From: Limnomonas spitsbergensis
Lineage: Eukaryota; Chlorophyta; Chlorophyceae; Chlamydomonadales
Direction: 5' to 3'
Assembly (NCBI GenBank): GCA_037349105.1
Contig: JAYJMM010000124.1
Span: 5,316,001-5,380,000, forward strand
Length of the DNA: 64,000 bases
Under the pieces are notes generated by a model. The model was not told the origin of the DNA, ran no database searches, and saw only the letters and a program-made list of their open reading frames with translations. Positions 10,240-19,625 of this stretch are shown one piece after another (position 1 is the stretch's first letter; the number at the start of each line of letters is the position of its first letter). The translations under genes were made by a program, and so were the position numbers.

Positions 10240-10253
10240 AGGGGGGCGCCATG
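10240..10253 (-). promoter_or_regulatory. Candidate LTR 3' end and primer-binding site
   Basis: On the minus strand the sequence runs ...GGTACA then TGGCGCCCCCC. An LTR ending in CA followed directly by TGGCGCC matches the usual LTR/PBS layout for tRNA-primed elements. It lies about 400 bp upstream of the gag-like frame. The LTR would extend rightwards from 10252; its far end is unclear because a DNA element sits at 10593-11132. Confidence 0.4.
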
Positions 10254-10592
10254 TACCGGATACCAGTCTGTGTCATGAAAGTGTCCTTTAGGGATACTGG
10301 GATAGGTGTGCACCTATCTGCATGCAGGAAACCTGTCGAAACCAACCGGTGCTTGAAGCCTAGGCTCTTTTTGAATATGTTTTGCCATGTGTCCCGAGTT
10401 TTTGAGGTACAATTCCTACGGGCGGTGTTTTGTGGGGATAGGACTAGAACGCATGTCGCAACCAGCGGGGGCATGGAGCCTAGGTACTTTATTCCGGAAC
10501 TTAATTTATCGGTGACGCAGGCCGGTGTATGGCTGCAGCAATATTTGAAGGGCAAGGGGTATGCAGTACTTACCGGGTTGGGGTGTGACTGT

Positions 10593-11132
10593 CAGCCTGT
10601 TTCTGATTGACTGCGGAACTCCTCCGCAGGCCCTGTCGTACAGAAACGGGGTCTGTGGAACTGCTCCGCAGGCCTTTAGAAGACCCACGTGCGGCCTTTT
10701 TTCCGAGGACCCCCCCCCTCCTCGGAACCTCCACAGTCTGCGGAACATTTTAGGCCTTCGAATTGACATTAATTATATATTAGAACCCCTGTATTTTTCT
10801 GTCCATGGACCTATCGGGCAGTGGCCGCGGCGGCGACCCTGGACAAATAAAGGCCGCGTCAGGCATCCTTCTACGACCTTCGAGGATAAGACCGAGGGTA
10901 CCGACAGCCATTGGAGGCATATTGTTATTAGGAAGAGATGTGGTCGAAACGTTGTGAAGAAAAGAGAAATGAAGGGATAATGTGCACACAATCGGCAATA
11001 CTACAGTACGCCCTGAACCCTGCACAGTCTCGTTCCGCAGGGTCCAATCAGAAACGACCTCTGCGGAACTCTTCCGCAGGCCATTAGACCGTCGTACATT
11101 TTTTTCCTCCGCAGTCAATCAGAAACAGGCTG
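10593..11132. mobile_element. Non-autonomous TIR DNA transposon A (540 bp)
   Basis: The left end CAGCCTGTTTCTGATTGACT and the right end (11113-11132) are perfect inverted copies over about 25 bp. The element is flanked by the 3-bp direct repeat TGT (10590-10592 and 11133-11135). Subterminal copies of a CTGCGGAA/TTCCGCAG motif form short hairpins (10611, 10651, 11063). There is no coding capacity. The 3-bp duplication and subterminal motif clusters resemble CACTA/EnSpm-type architecture, but the ends are CAGC rather than CACTA. Confidence 0.85.
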
Positions 11133-11762
11133 TGTAAGCGGCGCCGAGCCGCAACCTTAAGTTCGTGCGCGCGCAAGCACACACCCTTCGACGGGTGCGC
11201 CCCCTGGCCTGCGCCCGCCGTAGACTGAAACCAGGTGCGGTAGGCCGCCGTAGACTTGTGTTCAGTGGCAAGATCTCTGGGGTCCCCTCTGCCACTTGGC
11301 TACTTAAAGGAGCATTTTCCTCATGAAGTGGTGATGATGGGGTTTTTTCTGTTGCTTATACTGCGAGCTCCGTCTGTGCCCGGTATGGGCAGGCGTCTGA
11401 GGTGCAGTGGGGTGAGAGCAGCAAACAGGGTTAAATCTTTTTGTTTTCTAGTTCCCTTGGTTGAAGAGGGTTTGCAATTTTTAAGTCTTGGTCCCAAGGC
11501 CGACCCGGTCTTGGTGGCCAGAGACAAGCAATGTGTCCAACACAACTTTCTTGATGTTTTCGTATAGGGTAGAGAGCGCGCGTATAGAAGTACAGTAGTG
11601 CAACCCCTTTAAATCCGTCTCCCCACGGTGTACCTCGTGGAGAGCAGCCCCGGGACCCAGCGTTTCCCGCACATAGCTAATAACTGACCACTCTGTCACT
11701 GGAGGTGTCAGTGACGTGGTAGCTGAGTTCCGTACACTAGTAGATGTAACGTTACTACCTTA
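11133..11762. other. Spacer between the two TIR elements, no gene seen
   Basis: The stretch has no ORF with clear coding character. It may be remaining LTR or flanking retroelement sequence. A short inverted pair, GTCACTGGAGGTGTCAGTGAC, spans about 11695-11716 (read as a hairpin with a 7-bp stem). Nothing else is recognisable. Confidence 0.4.
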
Positions 11763-12326
11763 CAGCACGTTTCTGATTGGGACCCCGGAAAAAACGTGTA
11801 CGACGGTCTTCTGGTCTTCAGGAAGTTCCCAGGTGTGGTGTTTCTGCAAACAACCCGGAGCCAGACACCGGAACGTGAGGGCGCGTAATCTTGCGTGGTT
11901 CAGGGTTTACTGCGATATTGCCGAATGTGTGCCTATATGTTATCTGCGCTGTTGCTGCTGCTTCTGCTTCTGCTGCTGATGATAATGATGATGATAGGGA
12001 CGACTCGCTCGCGGAGTGACCAAGGCCGAGGCGGCCCGCGGCCTTTCTGCAGGGCCGCCCCCATCACTACCGCCCGATAAGATCATGGGAAGAAAAATGC
12101 GGCGATTCATATTTATGAACAAAAGCTATTCGAAGGCCTGAAAACTCTCCGGGGTCTTTGGAATTTCCGGGGAGGGGGGGGGGGTCCCCGGAAAAACAAG
12201 AGACGTACTACACGACTCTTGGTGGTCTAAAGGCTCCGGAGATTTTCCGGGGTCGAGTGTTTCAGCTCAAAACACACCGTCGGACACACCCCGGAAAGTT
12301 TCCGGGGTCCAATCGGAAACGTGCTG
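11763..12326. mobile_element. Non-autonomous TIR DNA transposon B (564 bp)
   Basis: The left end CAGCACGTTTCTGATTGGGA is mirrored at the right end (..CCAATCGGAAACGTGCTG) with one indel and one mismatch. The 3-bp repeat TTA flanks both sides (11760-11762 and 12327-12329). Subterminal and internal CCCCGGA/TCCGGGG motifs replace the CTGCGGAA motif of element A. The outer 16 bp differ from element A at only two positions, so the two belong to one superfamily with diverged subterminal motifs. Confidence 0.85.
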
Positions 12327-12473
12327 TTAATTCAGCTTGCTCATCCTCTACCAGCCCCATGCTGCCAAGCATTAAGCTAAGTCCCAAAGGTGCCACTGCT
12401 TATTTTAAGGATTTAGACAAAGCGTCATAGTGCCTCTTCTTTAGACTTGCTAAAAGCTCAGATTTATAGTGAA

Positions 12474-12578
12474 CCGAGGCGAAGCCTCGGTGGGGGGGTG
12501 CGGGGGGGGCGCCCGAGCCCCCCGCCATGGGGGTCCGGGGGCCACCCCCGGTGGGGATTCGGGGGCGAAGCCCCCGAA
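12474..12578. repeat. Cluster of GC-rich palindromes
   Basis: Successive hairpins occur here: CCGAGGC-GAA-GCCTCGG (12474-12490), a GGGGGG/CCCCCC stem around 12503-12523, CCGGGGGCCACCCCCGG (12535-12551) and CGGGGGC-GAA-GCCCCCG (12560-12576). Two have GAA loops. Such clusters resemble the short palindromic repeats common in volvocine organelle genomes. An organelle origin is only a suggestion. Confidence 0.75.
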
Positions 12579-12746
12579 GTTCAGAAACCGTCTCTCGTGA
12601 AACATAGATTCCTTCATTAAAATGAGTTATATTCAGTGTTCAGGGTTACACCAAGGTTGGGGCATAAGGTCACTTATTCAGCTGTTTAGTGCCAATTATT
12701 CCTAAGTGCTACAAAATTATGCAACCATTCCTACTGCCCTACTGGA

Positions 12747-13320
12747 CCTTCCTGCGTTCCTTCTGCTCTAGCCAGGCCCTAATGGCTTCCTTGTAGGGGA
12801 AGTTCCTAAGGGTGACCCTAGGATGGTGAAAGGCTCTAGCTCACTTGGTTAGGTGCTTCTGCTGCAAGCTGTTCCGTTGTGGGTTCTTGATATACTTCAT
12901 GGGTTGGAATATCCGCTCCTCCTCCATCGACCCCGGGACCATGACGAAGATAAGCTGAGCCAGCAAGATCCACTGCTTCATAACAGCGTAGAGATGGGTG
13001 CATAGGATGGCCATGTTGCCGAGTGCTGTCCCTTCGTCCATGCTGGCAGCGTAGAAAGAGGACGCCAACAACAGCTTTCGCTACTGCGCCATGATGACCG
13101 AGTCGATGACCTCCACGATCTCCCAGAGTGTCATTGGCGACCAGTGGTGGTCAGGCACATCAGGGCAGCCCTGCAGCTTCAGGTACTCCTGCTCTTCATC
13201 CAGATCAGAGATGGGGCGCCCCTGGAGCAGCTTCTGCAGCACTGCCCGGAAGAGGGGCATGCATCTCTGGCAGCTCAGACTCCTTTTCCAGCCGGGCTTG
13301 TTTGCGTGCAGCACCAGATT
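12747..13320 (-). pseudogene. hAT-like transposase C-terminal remnant
   Basis: The minus-strand reading gives LLLASSFYAASMDEG..., then VMVPGSMEEERIFQPMKYIK, then NPQRNSLQQKHLT. After an in-frame TGA it continues CARAFHHP-like to RNFPYKEAIRAWLEQKER. The EEERxFxxMKxIKxxxRNxL pattern fits the C-terminal dimerisation region of hAT-type transposases. Two stops interrupt the frame (TAG near 13081, TGA near 12841), and a 13205-13314 segment upstream is in another frame. No intact gene remains. Confidence 0.45.
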
Positions 13321-13924
13321 CGAAGCCTGCTACAAAGGTCTGTCTAGCTGCCGTCTTGACCTTGAACTCCGCTAGATTCTTCTGATGGCGGCCTGTTCGT
13401 TCGTGCTTGACGATTGTGTCCTTCATCAAAGTCCCGTTCTTCAAGTTGCAAAACTTGCCACATATACTTGTTCAAGCTGTCGTTAAAACCGCGATCAATC
13501 AGCCACTCCCCCCGCGAATCACCGTCTTCGAAGAAAGATTCTTGGAAGGCATTCGTTCCACAGCCTTTATTTTAACTGTTCTTCAAGCGCCATCGCTATG
13601 GCCTTTTGAAGCTTCATCAGACATTTAACCCCTAGCGTCGGAGTGGCAGTTTGAGAAGCAATCTCGGCAGTCAACAAGTGCAAAAAGTAGACTGCACCCT
13701 CATAGAGCGCTTGCACAGCCCGTAGCATGCATCGAGGCATGTAAAGATGCTCTGATAGATGTAACCACAGCCGCACTTTGGCTGGCTGGCTGTCCGTTGT
13801 GCATGAACTGCATGTCTGAGGAGGAAGCGGCATGAAGTGTGCTACCGCGCCGCTGGAATCCAATCTGCTCTAGAGGGACGTGGCCGTGCAAGCGAGCCCA
13901 GCCATCAGTGATGGTTGCTTTCAT

Positions 13925-15610
13925 GTGTGTTGCCTGCTCGTGGACTCATTTAATATGGCTATGATGGCCCAGAGGTGTAATGTCATTAAATTGAACATGG
14001 CTATCCCTGAGCTCTGCCCCTGTGACGTTTTACCCCGCCTCCCCATCCATCCTTGTGACCCTTCCAAATGTGCATATATGTAAAACCCGTCCCAATCGTA
14101 TGGAGAGTCGGGGTCCCTTTTTTTGTTCCTGTCCCATCCTCTCCAAATGAAAGGCAAACCACCATGGGCAAACCACCATGGACAAGGGGGAAAGCAACAC
14201 AGGAAGGCAAGCCACCAAGGAAAAGGGGGAAAGCAACACAGGAAGACACAGCATCCAAGGCAGGAAGAACTTGGGTGGGGCAATTGCAGCCAAAGGCACT
14301 AAAACTGGACTCGAAAGACAAGAAACAGAAGGGCTTCTAAGAGAACAAACCAGAAAAATATCAAACCAAAGAAAAAGTAGTATAGGCAACAAGGCACCTG
14401 ATCCAGCAGCTACAACTGCCGATTGCTTGTCAGACATGACAAATATAAAGACTAATGTGAGATGAGTTACGGTACACACCTGTTGAATTTGTCACATATT
14501 TTATAACATGATATCTTAAAAAGGAAAATTCAAAACTGTTCCATTTATTGCTGAGCCGTGGCGCACTTTGGAATGTTACGTACCTAGCTAGAGGTGTGTC
14601 AAGGTGGATCGCAAATTATTAAAAGAAGCAGCCAAGAGGCACTTAAATGGTGCATGGTCCATTGAGCATAGCTTAGCTCCACTCTTAAGGCCCCATCCCT
14701 GGATCAGGCGGGCAGGTGCAAGCTTGAGGTGTAGCACATCCACCTTCAGGGGGCATCCCTGAAAAGTCGAGTTGATATTGTCCATGTACGGTGCACCGCG
14801 TTCTTTGACCCTGATCCATTCATGCCCATGCGTCAGCCTAGTTCCTCTGGCTGTGCTTTCTCACACGGCATCTCTCCTGGATGGACAGGCGGTGCTAGGG
14901 CGGAGGCGCAGCTTCGGTGACAAGACTTGAGGCAGAAAAGGGATCCATGTTGTACAGCCCTTTGAGAGAAGGGACAAAGGATAACGGATATAGGTTTAAG
15001 TTGTTTGGTCCAGGGGTGACAAATGTAACTCCATGCCCTGCAATACGTGTGTGGGGGCGCCTGGATTGCGCCTGTGCGGGGTGATGGGGTGTGGAAGCAG
15101 GCGAGAGTGCATGCACAAGCGATGGGCCTATATTACGGAGCTATCCACACGGGCCATTAGACAGTATTCCAGCATATAATTGTTTTCTTGGCTTACCGGT
15201 ATTTCTAGGTCTACTATACCGCGTGTCACCCACCAAGAACGTAATCCTCCTCCATCGACAGAGTGATCAGCTCAGCATCAGGAGAGGAGGTCATGCCCAT
15301 GCCCTGGTCTTGAGCCCCAGTTGAATCGCCTGGCACATGCTCGCCTTCTATTTTGTTTTTGGCCACGTGGCCAACCTGCACCAGGAAAAGGTAACAGAAG
15401 ATGGGGTGTGGTAACAAGGGCGGACTGGTTTATGACTGAATGAAATACCATGATTCCATGAACCTCTACGTGGTTGCCATGTGGCCCCGGGCATGGGGGA
15501 ACACAAATACACTAGGCTGAATACTTGCATACTGGCTGCACAAAGGATTCCTTACAAGGTCGTGTAGGCCTAGGCAAGGGTTGATGACATTATACATCAG
15601 TCACCATCTT
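13925..15610. other. Intergenic, no supported gene
   Basis: Only short ORFs without recognisable domains are present. A tandem duplication of about 35 bp (GGGGGAAAGCAACACAGGAAG) lies at about 14184-14247. The segment GATGGCCCAGAGGTGTAAT at about 13963 resembles GGCCCAGTGGTGTAACGTC at about 16660, suggesting an old dispersed repeat. Confidence 0.4.
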
Positions 15611-15612
15611 CA

Positions 15613-16330
15613 AGATGGAGTTCGAGGCGGCCCACGAAGGCCGCCTCAGGAAGCAGCTAGAAGATGGAGTTTTGAGGCGACCCGCCCACGAAGGCCGCCT
15701 CAGGAGCAGCTACAAGATGGAGTTCGAGGCGACCCACGAAGGCCGCCTCAGGAGCAGCTTCAAGATGGAGTTTGAGGCGACCCACGAAGGCCGCCTCAGG
15801 AGCAGCTTCAAGATGGAGTTCGAGGCGACCCACGAAGGCCGCCTCAGGAAGCAGCTAGAAGATGGAGTTTTGAGGCGACCCATGAAGGCCGCCTCAGGAG
15901 CAGCTTCAAGATGGAGTTTTGAGGCGACCCATGAAGGCCGCCTCAGGAGCAGCTTCAAGATGGAGTTTGAGGCGACCCATGAAGGCCGCCTAAGGAGCAG
16001 CTAGAAGATGGAGTTCAAGGCGACCCATGAAGGCCGCCTCAGGAGCAGCTTCAAGATGGAGTTCGAGGCGACCCACGAAGGCCGCCTCAGGAGCAGCTAG
16101 AAGATGGAGTTTGAGGCGACCCATGAAGGCCGCCTCAGGAGCAGCTTCAAGATGGAGTTTGAGGCGACCCATGAAGGCCGCCTAAGGAGCAGCTAGAAGA
16201 TGGAGTTCAAGGCGACCCATGAAGGCCGCCTCAGGAGCAGCTACAAGATGGAGTTTGAGGCGAACCATGAAGGCCGCCTCAGGGGCAGCTAGAAGATGGG
16301 AGTTGGAGGCGACCCATGAATGCCGCCTCA
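15613..16330. repeat. 48-bp minisatellite (16-codon unit)
   Basis: About 15 units contain GATGGAGTT(C/T)GAGGCGACC and GAAGGCCGCCTCAGGAGCAG. 48 bp is 16 codons, so the plus frame reads MEFEATHEGRLRSS repeatedly from 15615 to 16004 before indels of 1 or 2 bp break it. It could be a decayed coding repeat, but there is no other evidence of a gene. Confidence 0.9.
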
Positions 16331-16876
16331 GTTTGTAGCTAGAATGGTTTCCCGGGAGAGACTTGCATGGGAATTCTAGCTCTCCAACTTGTCTTGGCCT
16401 TTACCGACGGTCTCGCTTGGGACATGTGCCTGCATTTTGAATGCGCCATAATATCCTGTTTTTCATTCCTCCTTTCCCCCCCCTTCTGACAGTGGGACGA
16501 CCACGCGGCCGAGTCTTTTGAGCATGGCCCAGACGTCTTTAGCTTCCGGTAGTAGGATTGGGGATTAGGACTTTTGTTTTGTTTTTGAGGGGGTCTCTTT
16601 CCTCTCTCTGTTTAGTTTCCAACCTTACTGTTGGACGCCGACGCGGCCGAGCTTTGCAGCATGGCCCAGTGGTGTAACGTCATTGACATCAGTCATCAGA
16701 CCACTAACGTCTCATCAATCTCATGAACAACACCCTTATTGTTCACCTTCTCCTCGATATATCGTGGTATCTTGTCCTTCGCAGGGAGGAGTAGCCAACG
16801 ACGGACCCGCTCCTCTTCTGTACATGATTCGGGAGGGGGTCAAGGATTGTGGGCAGGAGACATAACATAGACTCAG
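16331..16876. other. Intergenic, no gene recognised
   Basis: It contains two diverged copies of a CACGCGGCCGAG...AGCATGGCCCAG block (about 16502 and 16639) separated by about 137 bp. No ORF is supported. Confidence 0.4.
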
Positions 16877-17344
16877 TCAAAGGGGGGTGCACACAGCAAG
16901 GAAGCTAGTGCTCAGGTTTGTGGGGCGGCAGTCTGACTTGGAGAAGTCTGAGACGAAAAATGAACGCAGACGACTTAGTCGTGCAACTTCCTCACCAAAA
17001 AGCTTATCCACGTCCAGGTATGTACACTTTCCCCCGAGTGTCCGGAAGTGGTCCAGGCCCAATGGGGACGAGGGCGTCCAGTCGCGGATGAGATAGCGAA
17101 TGTAGTGGGCATACCAGGCCATCAAGTCCTCCACTTCCTTTAAGCGGCTCTCGTGGACGGCCATGCCCCACCAAAACGCACCCAGAGACACCTTGCGCCC
17201 GAAGATGTTAGAGAAGCTAAAGTACTGTCTATCCAGATTGACAGACTTTTCGCCCTCGTGGGTATACCCTCTTTGAACGGCCATGAGTTTATGGAGCCAG
17301 AAATCGATTAGACTGCGTCGACTCGCCTCTGAGCATGTAAGCAT
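16877..17344 (-). CDS. Unidentified ORF, 155 codons
   Basis: The residue mix is protein-like, with many aromatic and charged residues (LIDFWLHKLMAVQRGY, FGRKVSLGAFWWGMAVHE, LMAWYAHYIRYLIRDW) and little low complexity, unlike nearby chance ORFs. I do not recognise a domain. It may be an exon of a gene, a transposon ORF or a host-gene fragment. Its codon composition is less GC-rich than the exons in the right half, which favours a mobile-element origin. Confidence 0.35.
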   Translation of the reverse strand: MLTCSEASRRSLIDFWLHKLMAVQRGYTHEGEKSVNLDRQYFSFSNIFGRKVSLGAFWWGMAVHESRLKEVEDLMAWYAHYIRYLIRDWTPSSPLGLDHFRTLGGKCTYLDVDKLFGEEVARLSRLRSFFVSDFSKSDCRPTNLSTSFLAVCTPL

Positions 17345-18116
17345 CTTGTCTTACTAAAGCAATGGGAATCATGCGGAGCCGAGGATGGGGGTGCGAAACT
17401 TCAGATTCGAGACAGAATGAACACGCGCAAGCGTCTGATAGACCTGATTAATTACGAATGAACAGTCCAAAGCTCAAAGAAAGAAAGAAAACGCCGGAGC
17501 AGGGGAGCGCCGGAGCTTGGGTTGAGGAATACGGGATTTGAATTGCCGTACACAGGGAGACAAAAACCCTGCTGGTAGTTAAGAAGGGTCGTGAACTGGA
17601 CTGATGCGGCAAAGGTCGCGAGTTCGACACCCACAGTTGATAAAACAATGTAATGCCCACCATGCGTTATCGCACTGACACTTCGATGGTTGTTCGAACT
17701 TGAAAGAAAACAACCCTGACAAAGAGCGAGGGGGTCAATAAAAAGAAAGACACCAAAAGACACCCGGAAAGGTGACAAGATCCCCGTTGTATCTCTTTCT
17801 TCCCAAAATCCACGCCGCATCGGCGTTCTCTTTTTCAGATGTCGACGTTGATTAAGCTGAAAGTATCTACCGGGAGGGGCACATTCGGGCAGACGGACTA
17901 GTCCGCAGACTGCAGACGGGCTGTTGCGGGTTCTGGAGCTGTCGCCTCCAGTCAGCCTTGTGGCCTACTGTGAAAAATACCAGCCCCGATCCCGTACAAA
18001 ACGGCTAAATTGACAGGCTCTGACCATTCCCAAATTCCTCGTCGCAACTTTCACCCGGCTAGTGCTTTGTGTGACTTGGACTCGGCCCGCTTGAGACCCG
18101 GGCACGCAATCCACTC
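17345..18116. other. Intergenic with a tRNA-like SINE candidate
   Basis: Apart from the tRNA-like segment at about 17565-17640 I see no gene. AT-richer DNA with AAAGAAAG tracts (17480-17490, 17740-17752) surrounds it. Confidence 0.4.
17565..17640 (+). repeat. tRNA-derived SINE-like head
   Basis: TGGTAGTTAAGAAGG resembles a pol III A box. GCGAGTTCGACACCC, about 45 bp downstream, resembles a B box (GGTTCGANNCC). The T-arm does not pair well, so this is not an intact tRNA gene. It is probably a degenerate tRNA-derived SINE. Confidence 0.35.
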
Positions 18117-18944
18117 ATGTCAAATGTGTGGATGCCACCTGGACGGCTGGATGGCGAACAAGATGACGACCAAGGGATGCCTGAGGATGAAATACCTGTG
18201 CCACAGCTTTCGCAGCCACCGCATGTGAGTGACATGCCAAATGCCATGCAGCCTGGTCAGACACTTGACAGCCAAGAGACAGCTGCTGGTGCTGAAACAG
18301 CTGTGCCACCGCTGTTGCAGCCCCTGCATGATACTGCCTTGCCAAGTATTTTCCAGCCGGGTTGGAACTTGCAAGCACCTGCCATGCCGCATGGCTTGCA
18401 ATCACCTGCCATGCCGCCTGGTTGGCATTCTCCTCCCATGCAGCCTCGTTGGAACTCACCCGCCATGCAACCTGCTTGGAACTCTCCTTCCATGCAGCCT
18501 GTTCGGAACTCACCTTCCATGCAGGCTCGTTGGAACTCTCCTCCCATGCAGCCTGTTTTGAATGCACATACCATGCAGATTGGTTGGGACGCACCTTCCA
18601 TGGAGAGAAAAAGGGAGTGGAAGCGGCAGCAGCAGGAAGAGGAAGTGGCTCAGCGTGCCAGGGCGATCGCAGCAGCAGAAACAGGAGCATCTTCAGGTGG
18701 ACTGGTGCTGCTGGCACCGCAGGGCAGCGGCAGCTTGAAACAAACGCTGAAGAACAAGTGGCTGGGAGATGCCCTTGATCCTGCGCCAGCTGCATCCGCA
18801 TCCAGATTCGACCCCGGGGGGCAGGGCGGACCTGGCACAGATCCCTCCCATGCATCCTTGGGCAGGTCAAAGACTGGCCACACGGTGACACTGAGGAGCG
18901 GTGTTGAAGTGGACCTAGAGCCGACATCAGATCTTGACACTGAG
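18117..18944 (+). CDS. Hypothetical protein with MQP-x-WNSP decapeptide repeats
   Basis: ATG at 18117 opens a frame that is continuous to 19046. The first 75 residues are acidic and Pro/Gln-rich. Residues about 80-160 carry some eight 10-residue repeats of the type WNSPxMQPxR (WNSPAMQPA, WNSPSMQPV, WNSPPMQPV). A charged helix follows (MERKREWKRQQQEEEVAQRA), then KQTLKNKWLGDALD and a Thr/Val/Leu segment ending SDLDTE. A consensus donor (GAG|GTGGGC) at 18944/18945 suggests the exon ends there. A downstream candidate exon reads PERYLKSLCPAATTLYN before a TAG at 19144-19146. No domain is recognised. It might be a small gene, a transposon ORF, or the N-terminal exon of the NOV-like gene (plant NOV N-termini are also Pro-rich), but the last would need an intron of over 12 kb. 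Confidence 0.45.
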
Positions 18945-19166
18945 GTGGGCGTGTGTGCAGCCTGGGCCTCTTTTATGCACCCCCTCTGTCCACTCAGGCC
19001 CCACGCGCCTTCAGAAACCCATGGACTGGAAAAAGCTGCAGCCTGAGAGATACCTGAAGTCTCTCTGTCCCGCGGCAACAACTCTGTACAACCTCCCGAC
19101 AACCTCTGCCTCTAAAGAAACGCCGACCAAGGGGGCAGATCCATAGCAGTGTTGGTGTAGCACGCA

Positions 19167-19336
19167 TCAGGCCACTTGTTGGGGACTACCAGGCGGCCAC
19201 CACTGGGCCGATTTTGACCAAAGGTCGACTGGCTTATGGCTGGTGGCCCAAGCAACAGGGATTGCTGCACCAAGCCTTGACGGGCTTAGGCTGGATTGTA
19301 GCTGAAGGGTAGCTGAAGCACCCTCTAATGAACAGT
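19167..19336 (+). repeat. Dispersed SINE-like repeat, copy 3, with tail
   Basis: The core GGCGGCCACCACTGGGCCGA, GACCAAAGGTCGACTGGC and TGGCTGGTGGCCCAAGCA is followed by GATTGTAGCTGAAGGGTAGC and CACCCTCTAATGAACAG. It is the clearest full-length copy, running from core to the GTAGCTGAA tail. Confidence 0.65.
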
Positions 19337-19625
19337 GATTTATGGGCTCCGCTTATGGCCATATGCCGCCCGGTGTTCTATGGGGCATTTTCTTGTTCGG
19401 GCATGCCCATGGTCTTGTCTGGCATGCCCATGGCCTCGTCCTACAAATGGCAGCGCTGTGCCGCTGTTACTAAAAGTTAGGGGATGGAGTCTAATCAAAA
19501 GCAAGTACCATGATGCCACGGAGGCTAAGGATAGCAGATCAGAGATGCCGTCTGTGCCTTATATTCAATAAGGTACGACCTGTACTTGGATGCATGCAAG
19601 GGAACTTGGCTAGCAGCGCAGTATT

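Larger units (their letters stand above)
4980..10252 (-). mobile_element. Degenerate LTR retrotransposon (gag-pro type, no RT found)
   Basis: On the minus strand the order is: LTR/primer-binding-like site (about 10.25 kb), gag-like ORF with a CCHC knuckle, a retropepsin-like ORF shifted by one frame, then a coiled-coil and RS-rich ORF with another CCHC knuckle. I found no reverse transcriptase, RNase H or integrase motifs on either strand here, and no matching 3' LTR near 4.9 kb. The element is either 3'-truncated or a non-autonomous gag-bearing derivative. The junctions between ORFs need frameshifts, consistent with decay or programmed shifting. Confidence 0.7.

Noticed and set aside
18115..18927. 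270-residue minus ORF opposite the WNSP ORF
   Set aside because: Mirror of the 30-bp coding repeat; the plus frame has an ATG, a charged helix and a donor site.
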